DNA from: Amycolatopsis marina
GTDB lineage: Bacteria > Actinomycetota > Actinomycetes > Mycobacteriales > Pseudonocardiaceae
NCBI RefSeq assembly: GCF_900111885.1
Contig: NZ_FOKG01000009.1
Coordinates: 241,241 to 305,240, forward strand
Direction of reading: 5' to 3'
Length of the DNA: 64,000 bases
The notes under the pieces are model-generated. The model did no database searches. It worked only from the letters and a program-made list of their open reading frames with translations, and was not told where the DNA came from. A program made the position numbers and the translations under genes. Every line of letters begins with the position of its first letter. Within the stretch, counting starts at the first letter, position 1. This document shows positions 16,385-25,144 of this stretch, in pieces.

Positions 16385-17415
16385 GGAGTTTCGTCCCGTC
16401 GCTGGTCAAGATTCTGATCTTCGCCGTCGTCACGGTGATGCTGACCGCCGTGCTGGGAGCGACCATCGCCAACACCAACTTCGGTGCGGCCTCGGGTTAC
16501 ACCGCCCGGTTCACCGACGCCTCGGGACTGCACGAGGGCGACGACGTCCGGATCGCCGGGGTCAAGGTCGGGCAGGTCGGCGCCATCGCCGTCGCCGAGG
16601 ACGATCTCGCCGAGGTCCGCTTCGAAGTGGAGTCGGCGCACACGCTGCCCGCGCTGGTGACGGCGACGGTGAAGTACCGCAACCTCGTGGGCCAGCGCTA
16701 CCTCGCACTCAACACCGATGTGGACGGTGGCGGCAGGCTGCGGGAGGGCGACATGATCCCGGTGGAGCGGACCCAGCCCGCACTGAACCTCACCGTGCTG
16801 TTCAACGGGTTCAAACCGCTCTTCCAGGCGCTCGATCCCGGGGAGGTGAACCAGTTGTCCTACGAGATCATTCAGGTCTTCCAGGGCGAGGGTGGGACGA
16901 TCCGCAGCCTGCTCGCCCACACCGCCTCACTCACCTCCACCATCGCCGACAAGGACGAGGTGATCGGCGAGGTGATCGGCAACCTGAACGAGGTACTCGC
17001 GACGGTGAACGGGCGCGGCCCCGAACTGTCCGGTCTCATCGACCAGACGCAGCAGCTGGTCACCGGACTCGCCGAACAGCGCAAGCCGATCGGCGAGGCG
17101 GTCACCGCGCTGGGCGGGCTCACCGAGGCGACCTCCGGCCTGCTGTCCGAAGCGCGGCCGCACCTGCGCGAGGACATCAAGGCACTGGGTGAACTCTCGG
17201 GCAATCTCGCCGACTCAGAGGAGCTGCTCGACGAACTGCTCACGGTGATGCCGGGCAACCTGGAGAAGTTCACCAGAACCCTGAGCTACGGCAGCTGGTA
17301 CAACTACTTCCTTTGTGGACTCAGCGGCACGATCGGTATTTCCTCGCTGAACATCGAAGTACCGTTCCTGCCGCTGCCCGCCACCCAGCAACCGGAGAGG
17401 TGCCAGACCTCATGA
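16381..17415 (+). CDS. mce4B: Mce4B, MCE-family importer subunit
   Basis: 344 residues, with an N-terminal hydrophobic anchor (VKILIFAVVTVMLTAVLGATIA), an MCE domain (TARFTDASGLHEGDDVRIAGVKVGQV) and a long coiled helical region with heptad-like Leu/Glu patterns. It is one of six non-identical subunits of the import tube. It overlaps mce4A and mce4C by ATGA at both ends, so translation is probably coupled. The C-terminus is short and lacks the proline-rich tail of Mce4A. Confidence 0.92.
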   Translation: MRSFVPSLVKILIFAVVTVMLTAVLGATIANTNFGAASGYTARFTDASGLHEGDDVRIAGVKVGQVGAIAVAEDDLAEVRFEVESAHTLPALVTATVKYRNLVGQRYLALNTDVDGGGRLREGDMIPVERTQPALNLTVLFNGFKPLFQALDPGEVNQLSYEIIQVFQGEGGTIRSLLAHTASLTSTIADKDEVIGEVIGNLNEVLATVNGRGPELSGLIDQTQQLVTGLAEQRKPIGEAVTALGGLTEATSGLLSEARPHLREDIKALGELSGNLADSEELLDELLTVMPGNLEKFTRTLSYGSWYNYFLCGLSGTIGISSLNIEVPFLPLPATQQPERCQTS

Positions 17416-18452
17416 CACCGTTGCGTCAGCGAAACCAGGCCGCCGTCGGCGCGGTGACCCTCGTCGTGCTCGCGCTGACGATGATGGTGGTGTACTCCGC
17501 CGACTCGTTGCCCTTCGTCGACAACGGCATCACCTACTCCGCGGAGTTCGCCGAGTCCGCGGGGCTCGCGGCGGACAACGAGGTGCAGGTCGCCGGGGTA
17601 CGGGTCGGCGAGGTCGAGGACGTGGTCCTGGACGGCAAGAAGGTACGGGTCACCTTCAACGTGGAGGGCGCCCGGGTCGGCGCGGATTCCACGGCCTCGA
17701 TCGAGATCAAGACCCTGCTGGGCGAGAAGTTCCTGGCGATCCAGCCCGCCGGCGCCGGCCCGCAGGACCCCAACGAGACGATCCCGCTGGAGCGGACCCG
17801 TACCCCGTTCCAACTGCAGGACGCCTTCGACCAGCTCTCCGACACCGTCGAGGAGATCGACACCGAACAACTCGCGCAGAGCTTCACCGTGCTGTCCGAC
17901 AGCCTGCGCGACACCCCCGAGCACGTCCGGGACGCTCTGGACGGGTTGTCTGCGCTGTCCAGGACGGTGTCCTCAAGGGACGACGAACTCGGTGAGCTGC
18001 TGGCCAACACCGGGCAGGTCAGCAAGATCCTTGCCGACCGGAACGCGGAGCTGACGAAGATCGTCGAGGACGGCAACCTGCTGCTGACCGAGTTGCAGAA
18101 CCGGGAGGAGGCGATCGACGCGTTGCTGACCGGGGCGCAGGAACTCGCCGCCGAACTGTCCGGTCTCGTCGCCGACAACAGCGCGCAGTTGCGGCCCGCG
18201 CTGGAGAAGCTGGGCGTCGTCACCGATGTGTTGCAGCGCAACCAGGACAACCTGAACCGCAGCCTCGAACTGCTGGCCCCGTTCAGCAGGGTCGGCGCCA
18301 ACGCGACCAGTAACGGCCGCTGGTTCGAGGGATACATCTGCGGGTTGTTCCCGCCGGTGATCAACGCGGGCGCTGCGCGGATCAACCCCGAAGGCTGCAC
18401 GCCGCCGATTTCCGCGCCGGATCAGGGCGTGACGCAGCAAGGGGGGAACTGA
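17412..18452 (+). CDS. mce4C: Mce4C, MCE-family importer subunit
   Basis: 346 residues when started at the ATG at 17412, which overlaps the mce4B stop (ATGA). The frame stays open further upstream, but that part is antiparallel to nothing conserved and lies inside mce4B. The N-terminal anchor (AVTLVVLALTMMVVYS) is followed by the MCE domain (EFAESAGLAADNEVQVAGVRVGEVEDV) and a helical region; two cysteines (ICGLFP and EGCTPP) near the C-terminus could form a disulfide. It is part of the Mce4 hexameric tube. Confidence 0.92.
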   Translation: MTPLRQRNQAAVGAVTLVVLALTMMVVYSADSLPFVDNGITYSAEFAESAGLAADNEVQVAGVRVGEVEDVVLDGKKVRVTFNVEGARVGADSTASIEIKTLLGEKFLAIQPAGAGPQDPNETIPLERTRTPFQLQDAFDQLSDTVEEIDTEQLAQSFTVLSDSLRDTPEHVRDALDGLSALSRTVSSRDDELGELLANTGQVSKILADRNAELTKIVEDGNLLLTELQNREEAIDALLTGAQELAAELSGLVADNSAQLRPALEKLGVVTDVLQRNQDNLNRSLELLAPFSRVGANATSNGRWFEGYICGLFPPVINAGAARINPEGCTPPISAPDQGVTQQGGN

Positions 18453-18453
18453 G

Positions 18454-19665
18454 ATGCCGGCCATGCGTATCGAGACCAGGGCACAGCGCAGCGTGTACTC
18501 CTGGTTCGCGCTGGGCTGCGCGGCGGTGCTGCTGCTCTCCGCGGGACTCTGGTTCGTACTGCGGGATGCGAGCGGAACCCGGCTCTCGGCCCACTTCGAG
18601 AAAACCGTGGGGCTGTACGAGGGTTCCTCGGTGCGGGTGCTGGGTATCGACGTCGGGGAGATCACGGCGGTGACCCCGCAGGGCGATTCGGTCCGGGTGG
18701 ACATGCGGGTGGACCCCGGGGTGCCGATCCCGCCGGAAGCCGGTGCCGTTGTCGTCGCACCGAGCCTCGTCAGCGACCGGTACGTGCAGCTGACCCCTGC
18801 CTATGACAGCGGCGAGCAGATGCGCAGCGGCACGATCATCCCGCTCGAGCGCACCGCGACTCCCGCCGAACTGGACGATCTCTACGAGAGTCTGAACGAG
18901 CTGTCCACCAGCCTCGGCCCCGAGGGGGCGAACTCCGGCGGCGCGCTGTCGGACGCGCTGGACACCGCGGCCGCGAATCTGGACGGCAACGGGAAGAACC
19001 TGAACAGCACGGTCGCCGAACTCGCCGAGCTGTCCAGGACACTCGCCGACTCGAAGGGCGACCTGTTCGCGACCGTGCGCAACCTGCAGTCCTTCACCAC
19101 GGCTCTCGCCGACAGCGACCGCCAGCTCAACGAGTTCTACGACCGGGTCGCCGACGTGGCCGGATTTCTGGCCGAGGACGCCGATGACGTCGGCGCCGCA
19201 CTGTCGGCGCTGGCCGGCTCACTCACCGACGTCCGCACGTTCGTCGAGGAGAACCGGGATCTGCTGTCGTCCAATGTGGAGAAACTCACCGGCATCAGCG
19301 GGGTACTGGTGAACCAGCGGGCCGCGCTGGCCGAGGTGCTCGATGTCGGCCCGACCGGACTGACGAACTTCATCAACGCGTACGACGCCGCATCGGGCAG
19401 CGTCCAGATCCGCTACAACGCGAACGAACTCACGCATCCGCTGCTGACCACCGTGTGCCGCCTGCTCAGTGCGGGAACGCCCGAGCAGCTTCCGGACGCA
19501 CTCGGTCCGCTCTGCGAGACGATCTCGAAGATCGAGTCCGGGGTGCTCAAGGTGCCGTCGCTGTCGCAGATGCTGGCCTCGATCCAGCGCGGTGAGCTCC
19601 CACCGCTGCCACTGCCACTGGCCGACGTCCTCATCGAGGACCTGCAGGGTGGTGGTGATCGATGA
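18454..19665 (+). CDS. mce4D: Mce4D, MCE-family importer subunit
   Basis: 403 residues: N-terminal anchor (WFALGCAAVLLLSAGLWFVL), MCE domain (AHFEKTVGLYEGSSVRVLGIDVGEI), then a long helical segment. It starts one base after the mce4C stop behind a GGGGGG run. An in-frame ATG at 18463 is an alternative start. It overlaps mce4E by ATGA. Like the other subunits it probably contributes one blade of the lipid-conducting tube; no catalytic residues are expected. Confidence 0.91.
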   Translation: MPAMRIETRAQRSVYSWFALGCAAVLLLSAGLWFVLRDASGTRLSAHFEKTVGLYEGSSVRVLGIDVGEITAVTPQGDSVRVDMRVDPGVPIPPEAGAVVVAPSLVSDRYVQLTPAYDSGEQMRSGTIIPLERTATPAELDDLYESLNELSTSLGPEGANSGGALSDALDTAAANLDGNGKNLNSTVAELAELSRTLADSKGDLFATVRNLQSFTTALADSDRQLNEFYDRVADVAGFLAEDADDVGAALSALAGSLTDVRTFVEENRDLLSSNVEKLTGISGVLVNQRAALAEVLDVGPTGLTNFINAYDAASGSVQIRYNANELTHPLLTTVCRLLSAGTPEQLPDALGPLCETISKIESGVLKVPSLSQMLASIQRGELPPLPLPLADVLIEDLQGGGDR

Positions 19666-20885
19666 ACAGGATCAGGTGGACGGCCACAGCAACGGTCTCC
19701 GTACTGCTGCTCGCGACGGCAGGCTGCGGTGAGGGCGGGTTCTCCGGGCTGTACAACACGCCACTGCCGGGGGGCGCCGATCTCGGTGCGCACCCCTACC
19801 GCATCACGGCGCAGTTCACCGATGTGCTCGACCTCGTGCCCCAGTCCCACGTCAAGGTCAACGACGTGCCGATCGGCAGGGTGGACCGCGTGGAACTCGC
19901 GCCCGACACCAAGTACGCGATCGTCACCATGACACTCAACGGAGATGTTCCGTTGCCTGCCAACGCCGACGCGGAGCTGCGGCAGTCGAGCCTGCTGGGC
20001 GAGAAGTTCGTCGAACTCCGGTCCGCTTCCGGCGATCAGGCGCAGGGGAGACTTGACGAGGGTGCCGTGATCCCGTTGGCGAGGACCAGCCGCAACGCGG
20101 AGGTCGAGGAGGTGCTCGGCGCGCTCTCGCTGCTGCTGAACGGCGGCGGTGTCGAGCAGTTGCGGACGATCGTGCACGAGTTGAACGCCGCGTTGTCCGG
20201 CAACGAGGCGGAGATCAGGGCTCTACTGTCGCATGTGGACGAAATCGCTACCGAGCTGGACGGGCAGAAGGGGGAGATAATCCGGGCAATCGACGGCTTG
20301 AACCGTCTTTCCAGCACGCTCGTCGAGCAAACGGGCAACCTCACCGTCGCGCTCGACGACCTCGCGCCGGGGCTCCAGGTGGTCACCGAGCAGCGGGATC
20401 AGCTCGTCGGGATGCTGCAGGCCCTGGATCGGCTGTCCGGGGTCGCGGTGGACACGGTGAACCAGAGCCGGGAGCAGCTCGTCGCCAACCTCAAGGCGCT
20501 CGAACCCACCCTGCGCAAACTCGCGGAAGCCGGGCAAAACCTGCCGACGGCGCTGAAGATCCTGCCGACCTATCCGCTGCCACACGTGGCGGGCGCGGTG
20601 TTCAAGGGCGACTACGCCAACGTCCGGGCCCGCCTCGACCTGAACCTGGACTCGATCTTCCGCAACCTCACCGACTCCTCGCAGCCCGCGCTCCCGATTC
20701 CGGGCCTCGGCGCGGCGGGTGACAGTGGGACCGACGCCCAAGACCAGCAGGATCAGAACGGCACATCCGCTCCCGCGGAGTCGCCAGAGCCCGCACTGCC
20801 GCTTCCGCTCTCCGCTCCCACCGGCGCGCAGAACGGCTCCGGGGTGCTCGGCGGACTTCTGGGCACGCTGCTGGGAGGTGGCTGA
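19662..20885 (+). CDS. mce4E: Mce4E, lipoprotein MCE subunit (LprN-type)
   Basis: 407 residues with a lipoprotein signal peptide: hydrophobic core SVLLLATAG followed by the lipobox cysteine Cys22. The E subunit is the lipid-anchored member in Mce operons. The MCE domain (AQFTDVLDLVPQSHVKVNDVPIGRVDRV) and helical region follow, and the C-terminus is rich in Ser, Pro and Gly. It overlaps mce4D by ATGA and mce4F by TGATG. Maturation would need the Lgt and LspA enzymes; lspA is present in this window at 61.4 kb. Confidence 0.93.
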   Translation: MNRIRWTATATVSVLLLATAGCGEGGFSGLYNTPLPGGADLGAHPYRITAQFTDVLDLVPQSHVKVNDVPIGRVDRVELAPDTKYAIVTMTLNGDVPLPANADAELRQSSLLGEKFVELRSASGDQAQGRLDEGAVIPLARTSRNAEVEEVLGALSLLLNGGGVEQLRTIVHELNAALSGNEAEIRALLSHVDEIATELDGQKGEIIRAIDGLNRLSSTLVEQTGNLTVALDDLAPGLQVVTEQRDQLVGMLQALDRLSGVAVDTVNQSREQLVANLKALEPTLRKLAEAGQNLPTALKILPTYPLPHVAGAVFKGDYANVRARLDLNLDSIFRNLTDSSQPALPIPGLGAAGDSGTDAQDQQDQNGTSAPAESPEPALPLPLSAPTGAQNGSGVLGGLLGTLLGGG

Positions 20886-22132
20886 TGCTCACCAGGAAGC
20901 ACCGGACGCAGTTGCTCGTCTTCGCGGTGATCGCCGTCGTTTCGGTTGTCTACGTAGGCGGCACCTACGCGGGGCTGGACCGCCTCTTCGGCGCCCGCGG
21001 CTACGTCGTCACGGCGCAACTCGCCGACTCCGGCGGCATCTTCGTCAACGCGGAGGTCACGTACCGGGGTGTCGCCGTCGGCCGGGTCGCCGCCATGGAC
21101 CTGACCGAGCACGGTGTCGAGGTGTCCCTCGACATCGACTCCGACGCCCCGCCGATACCCGCCGACACCGAGGCGGCCGTGGCCAACCGCTCGGCGGTCG
21201 GCGAGCAGTACGTCGACCTGCTCCCACAGCATCAGGACGGGCCGTTCCTCGAGGACGGCTCGACGATCGGCCCCGGCCGAACCTCGATCCCGCTGTCCCC
21301 CGACACCGTCCTCAATGGACTGGACGGCCTGGTCCGGAGCGTGGATCCCCGGTCGCTGCGCACCGTCGTGGACGAGACGCACGAAGCCTTCTCCGGCGCG
21401 GGGCCCGACCTGGCGCAGCTGCTGGATACCGCGGAGTCGTTCACCACGACGGCAGCCGAGCACCTGCCCCAGACCCGCGCGCTGCTGTCCGACGGCCGGG
21501 TCGTGCTGGAGACCCAGCGCAGGCAGTCGGGCAACATCACCGAGCTGTCGAAGGGGCTGCGCACGATCACCGCCGAGCTCAAGGCCGCCGATCCCGACCT
21601 GCGGGCGGTGATCGGCGAGGCCCCGAAGCTGAGCAGACAGGTCAGCGAGGTGCTGGCCACCTCGGGGGCCGATCTCGGCATCGTGCTCGCCAACCTGCTC
21701 ACCACGGCGAAGATCACCAACTCGCGCACCGACGCGATCGAGCAGCTGCTGGTCGCGTATCCCGTCGCCGCGGCCATCGGCCCCTCGATCACCTCCAACG
21801 GGGAGGGGCATCTGGGCTTCGTGTTCAACCTGTTCGATCCGTTCTCCTGCACCAAGGGGTACGAGTCGACGAAGCAGCGCCCGGCCAGCGACACCTCGGA
21901 CGTCCCGCCGAACACCGAGGCCTACTGCGCCGAGCCGCCGGGCAGTCCGACCGGCGTCCGGGGTGCGCAGAACGCGCCCTTCGCGGGCACACCGGTCGAG
22001 GTACCGGCCCAGCCGCGACCCTCGCCGCACGGTGGACAGCCGAGGTCGGACGGGCTCCCCGGCCTGCTCGGCCTGCTCACCGGTGGTGGTCCCACCGACC
22101 TCGGCGGCCTGCTCGGGCTCGGCGGGTCATGA
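20885..22132 (+). CDS. mce4F: Mce4F, MCE-family importer subunit
   Basis: 415 residues. The N-terminal anchor (LLVFAVIAVVSVVYVGGTYAG) precedes the MCE domain (AQLADSGGIFVNAEVTYRGVAVGRV). A helical region follows, with a C-terminal Pro/Gly tail ending in GLLTGGGPTDLGGLLGLGGS. It is the last of the six MCE subunits and is joined by one-base or ATGA overlaps to mce4E and to the first Mce-associated gene. Confidence 0.92.
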   Translation: MLTRKHRTQLLVFAVIAVVSVVYVGGTYAGLDRLFGARGYVVTAQLADSGGIFVNAEVTYRGVAVGRVAAMDLTEHGVEVSLDIDSDAPPIPADTEAAVANRSAVGEQYVDLLPQHQDGPFLEDGSTIGPGRTSIPLSPDTVLNGLDGLVRSVDPRSLRTVVDETHEAFSGAGPDLAQLLDTAESFTTTAAEHLPQTRALLSDGRVVLETQRRQSGNITELSKGLRTITAELKAADPDLRAVIGEAPKLSRQVSEVLATSGADLGIVLANLLTTAKITNSRTDAIEQLLVAYPVAAAIGPSITSNGEGHLGFVFNLFDPFSCTKGYESTKQRPASDTSDVPPNTEAYCAEPPGSPTGVRGAQNAPFAGTPVEVPAQPRPSPHGGQPRSDGLPGLLGLLTGGGPTDLGGLLGLGGS

Positions 22133-22635
22133 AGACGGGCCGCAAGGACCCCGCGCGGGATGCGCTGGTCGCACTCGCCGCTGTGGCACTGCTCGCGGCG
22201 GCCTGGTTCGGCTGGGCCTGGTGGAGCGCCGCACAGGACGACGAACTGTCGCTCGCGCGGGAGCGGGACCGGGTGCTGTCGGAGATATCCACCGCGCTGG
22301 TCGTGCTGAACACCATCGACCATCGCAGTGCGGACCAGGACGTGGACAGGTGGATCGCGGTGACCGCGGGGCAGCTGCACAAGGACCTGAGCGGGGAACG
22401 GCAACTCCAGCTCGATCGGGCGGAGGGCACCCGGACGGTTGCCGAGGCGACCCTGTCGAAGGCGGCCGTGACCGAACTGGACGAGGTGGCCGGTACCGCG
22501 CGGCTCGTCGCGGTGCTCGACGTCCAGGTCGCGACCGAGGACGAGCCCGCGGACTCACGGCGGAGCAGGCTCACCGTCGAGGCGCAGCGGACGGACGGCG
22601 GATGGAAGGTGAGCGCCGTACAGGCGGCGAGCTGA
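22129..22635 (+). CDS. Mce-associated membrane protein 1
   Basis: 168 residues with a single N-terminal membrane segment (ALVALAAVALLAAAWFGWAWW), a charged helical region, and a C-terminal beta-rich domain of the NTF2-like fold seen in Mas proteins. Mas proteins are encoded at the ends of mce operons and are thought to stabilise the Mce complex, as Mam4A and Mam4B do in mycobacteria. It starts within the mce4F stop (ATGA) and overlaps the next gene by TGATG. Confidence 0.85.
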   Translation: MKTGRKDPARDALVALAAVALLAAAWFGWAWWSAAQDDELSLARERDRVLSEISTALVVLNTIDHRSADQDVDRWIAVTAGQLHKDLSGERQLQLDRAEGTRTVAEATLSKAAVTELDEVAGTARLVAVLDVQVATEDEPADSRRSRLTVEAQRTDGGWKVSAVQAAS

Positions 22636-23216
22636 TGGATACCGACACGGAGGCCGGCGCGGGCGGCCAGGCCGCGGAGCGCGAGACGCGGCGCGATGCC
22701 GCCGAGCGGGGCAGGCGCGCGACGGTGCTCGCGGTGCTGGCGGTCGTCGTGGTGCTCGCCACCGTGACCGCCGTGTGGTCCGGCTTACGCGCGGCCGAAC
22801 TCACCTCGGGCGATCCGGCGGGGAACGCGGCATTCGTCGACGACGCGGCGACGGCCGAGGTACGGGAACAGGTCGGGACCGCGGTGAAGGCACTCTTCTC
22901 CTACGACTACAGCAACCTCGCCCGCACCGAGCGGGCCGCCGAGTCACTGCTGGTCGGTGACGCTGTCGTGCAGTACGAGGCGAGTTTCGCCGCGGCGCGC
23001 GAGCAGGCGACGGAGCAGAAGCTGGTGCGGACGACCACGATCCGCTCGGCGGGCGTCCGCGAACTGCGCGGCGACAGCGCCCGGTTGCTGGTGTTCCTCG
23101 ACCAGCAGACGCTGCGGACGGAAAAAAACGAGCAGACTTCGTCGGCCGCCGTGCTCGACGTCGTCGCCACCCGCTCCGGCGGCGACTGGCGGATCGCCAG
23201 CCTCTCCGCCCTCTGA
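22635..23216 (+). CDS. Mce-associated membrane protein 2
   Basis: 193 residues, with a charged cytoplasmic head, one membrane segment (VLAVLAVVVVLATVTAVWSG) and an extracytoplasmic domain containing ALFSYDYSNLARTERAAESLLVG, a hallmark of Mce-associated proteins. It is the last gene of the apparent fdxD-to-mas operon; a long hairpin follows 24 bases after its stop. The start at 22635 overlaps the upstream stop by one base. Confidence 0.87.
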   Translation: MDTDTEAGAGGQAAERETRRDAAERGRRATVLAVLAVVVVLATVTAVWSGLRAAELTSGDPAGNAAFVDDAATAEVREQVGTAVKALFSYDYSNLARTERAAESLLVGDAVVQYEASFAAAREQATEQKLVRTTTIRSAGVRELRGDSARLLVFLDQQTLRTEKNEQTSSAAVLDVVATRSGGDWRIASLSAL

Positions 23217-23239
23217 GCGCGTTCCACGCACACTCGAAC

Positions 23240-23325
23240 GCGTTCTGTGTACACGTGTCTGCGTTCCATGCACGCGAGTTCGCACACACCCGCGCATGGA
23301 ACGCAAACACAAGTACACAGAACGC
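23240..23325. terminator. Exceptionally long hairpin after the mce4 operon
   Basis: The left arm 23240-23276 and right arm 23291-23325 are inverted with only three mismatches and a 2-base bulge over about 35 positions; the loop is about 14 bases. Key blocks are GCGTTCTGTGTAC, GTGT and GCGTTCCATGC, each repeated inverted. No T-tract follows. Position suggests an intrinsic terminator between the mas genes and murE, but the length exceeds that of usual terminators, so an RNA processing or recombination role is possible. Confidence 0.7.
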
Positions 23326-23385
23326 CAACACGCGGCTGCGCGGCCCCTGCTGGGCGGTTGGGGGGTCGCCGGTAACCTTCCGCGC

Positions 23386-24990
23386 GTGTCTGTCAACAAC
23401 GACGGATCTGCCACGTCCAGGGGGCAGGTCCCGGACAGCCCGGTGAAGGTCGTAGCCGTGCCACCCCGGCCTGCCCGAATCGAGCCGGTGCCGCTCACGA
23501 TGCTCGCTGCGCGCGCCGACGCCAGGCTGTTCCCCGGAATCGATGACGGCCCGGAGACCGATACGGTCCTGACCGGCGCGACCTTGCGTGCCCAGCAGGT
23601 ACTTCCCGGTGATCTCTTCGCGGCGCTGCCCGGCGCCAGGGCGCACGGCGCGGACTTCGCGGACCAGGCCATCGCCGCCGGCGCGGCCGCTGTGCTCACC
23701 GACCAGGCAGGCGCGGACCGTCCCGCGCTGCGTGACTCACCGGTCCCCGTTCTCGTGCACCCGGACCCGAGGGACATCCTCGGTCCGATCGCGGCCTGGA
23801 TCTACGGCGAACCGTCCCTGCGGCTGTCCGTGCTCGGGGTCACCGGGACCTCGGGCAAGACCACCACCGCCTACCTCGTCGAGTCCGGGCTGCGCGCGGC
23901 GGGCCGGACCACGGGACTCATCGGCACCGTGGAGACGAGGATCGCCGGGCAGCGCCTTTCCAGCGCCTTCACCACCCCCGAGGCGCCCGACCTGCAGGCG
24001 CTGTTCGCGGTGATGGTCGAGCAGGGCGTGACACACGTGCCCATGGAGGTGTCCAGTCACGCGCTCTCACTGGGGCGCGTAAACGGCACCCGGTTCACTG
24101 TGGGTGCCTTCACCAACCTCTCGCAGGACCACCTGGACTTTCACCGGGACATGGAGGACTACTTCGCCGCGAAGGCGATGTTGTTCGACGGCCGCTCCAC
24201 CGCCGAGGTCGTCATGTTGGACTCCGCATGGGGACACGCGTTGATCCGCCCGCACACCGTCACGGCCTCGATCGAGGCGGACAGCCCCGCGTCGTGGCGG
24301 GCGTCGGACATGGCGATCACCCCCACGGGGGAGCAGTCCTTCCGGCTGCACGGCCCCGGCGGTCTCACCGCGCGGGCGACACTGCCGTTGCCCGGCACCT
24401 TCAACGTGGCCAACGCCGTGCTCGCGGCCGCTGTCCTGGACGCCGCCGGGGTGCCGATCGACGACATCGTCGACGGGCTCGCCACCGTCGAGGTGCCCGG
24501 CCGGATGGAACGGGTGTACCTCGGCCAGCAGTTCACCGCGGTCGTCGACTACGCGCACAAGCCCGCCGCCGTCGGACAGGCACTGCAGGCGCTGCGAGCC
24601 CGCACTGAGGGCAAGATCATCACGGTCCTCGGTTGCGGGGGCGACCGGGACACCGCGAAGCGTCCGCTGATGGGCGAGGCCGCTGCCAGGGGCAGCGACG
24701 TGTTGATCGTGACCGATGACAACCCCCGCAGCGAGGACCCCGAGGCGATCCGCGCCGCGATGCTCGCGGGAGCCCGTGGTGTGGGCCCCGCGGTCGGCGG
24801 CGAGATCGTCGAGATCGGCGACCGCAGGGCGGCGATCGTGGAGGCCGTCCGCAGGGCGGGACCCGGTGACGTGGTCCTCGTCGCGGGCAAGGGACACGAG
24901 ACCGGCCAGGATGTGGGCGGTGTCGTGCATCCCTTCTCCGACCGAGACGAACTGGAGGCAGCCATCAGGGACCGAGGCTTATACAAATGA
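23386..24990 (+). CDS. murE: UDP-N-acetylmuramoyl-tripeptide synthetase (meso-diaminopimelate adding)
   Basis: 534 residues from the GTG at 23386 (MSVNNDGSATSRG). MurE adds the third residue of the peptidoglycan stem peptide in the cytosol. The ATP loop GTSGKTTT is at residues 154-161, and YAHKP is in the central domain. DNPR at residues 445-448 is the motif that selects meso-diaminopimelate rather than lysine. The C-terminal AGKGHETGQ is typical. The open frame extends far upstream through the long hairpin and the mas gene, so that extension is rejected. It begins the dcw cluster here; ftsI, which usually precedes murE, is not in this position. Confidence 0.93.
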   Translation: MSVNNDGSATSRGQVPDSPVKVVAVPPRPARIEPVPLTMLAARADARLFPGIDDGPETDTVLTGATLRAQQVLPGDLFAALPGARAHGADFADQAIAAGAAAVLTDQAGADRPALRDSPVPVLVHPDPRDILGPIAAWIYGEPSLRLSVLGVTGTSGKTTTAYLVESGLRAAGRTTGLIGTVETRIAGQRLSSAFTTPEAPDLQALFAVMVEQGVTHVPMEVSSHALSLGRVNGTRFTVGAFTNLSQDHLDFHRDMEDYFAAKAMLFDGRSTAEVVMLDSAWGHALIRPHTVTASIEADSPASWRASDMAITPTGEQSFRLHGPGGLTARATLPLPGTFNVANAVLAAAVLDAAGVPIDDIVDGLATVEVPGRMERVYLGQQFTAVVDYAHKPAAVGQALQALRARTEGKIITVLGCGGDRDTAKRPLMGEAAARGSDVLIVTDDNPRSEDPEAIRAAMLAGARGVGPAVGGEIVEIGDRRAAIVEAVRRAGPGDVVLVAGKGHETGQDVGGVVHPFSDRDELEAAIRDRGLYK

Positions 24991-25126
24991 GTGTTATGCA
25001 CGTACGCAGGTGCGGCTACCGCGCGCAGGTCACCAGCACCCGGCCGCCGCGAGCAGCCCCTACCGCGGCAGAAAAGCATGCCTCAACGGGGGCCCTTCCC
25101 GTCAACCGAGTTGTGCATAACTCTCA
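24988..25126. repeat. Small inverted-repeat element, copy 3 (139 bp), between murE and murF
   Basis: The ends TGAGTGTTATGCAC (24988-25001) and GTGCATAACTCTCA (25113-25126) are inverted repeats matching at 13 of 14 positions. The left end begins inside the murE stop codon. Internal CGGCAGAAAAGCATGCC and CCGTCAACCGAGTTGTG resemble the element at 6654-6790. It separates two genes that are usually adjacent or overlapping. MITE-like; no coding capacity. Confidence 0.65.
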
Positions 25127-25144
25127 CCAGCTCGAGGTGAACGC

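Noticed and set aside
22957..23385. N-terminal extension of MurE
   Set aside because: The open frame runs through the mas gene and the long hairpin; MurE similarity begins at the GTG at 23386.
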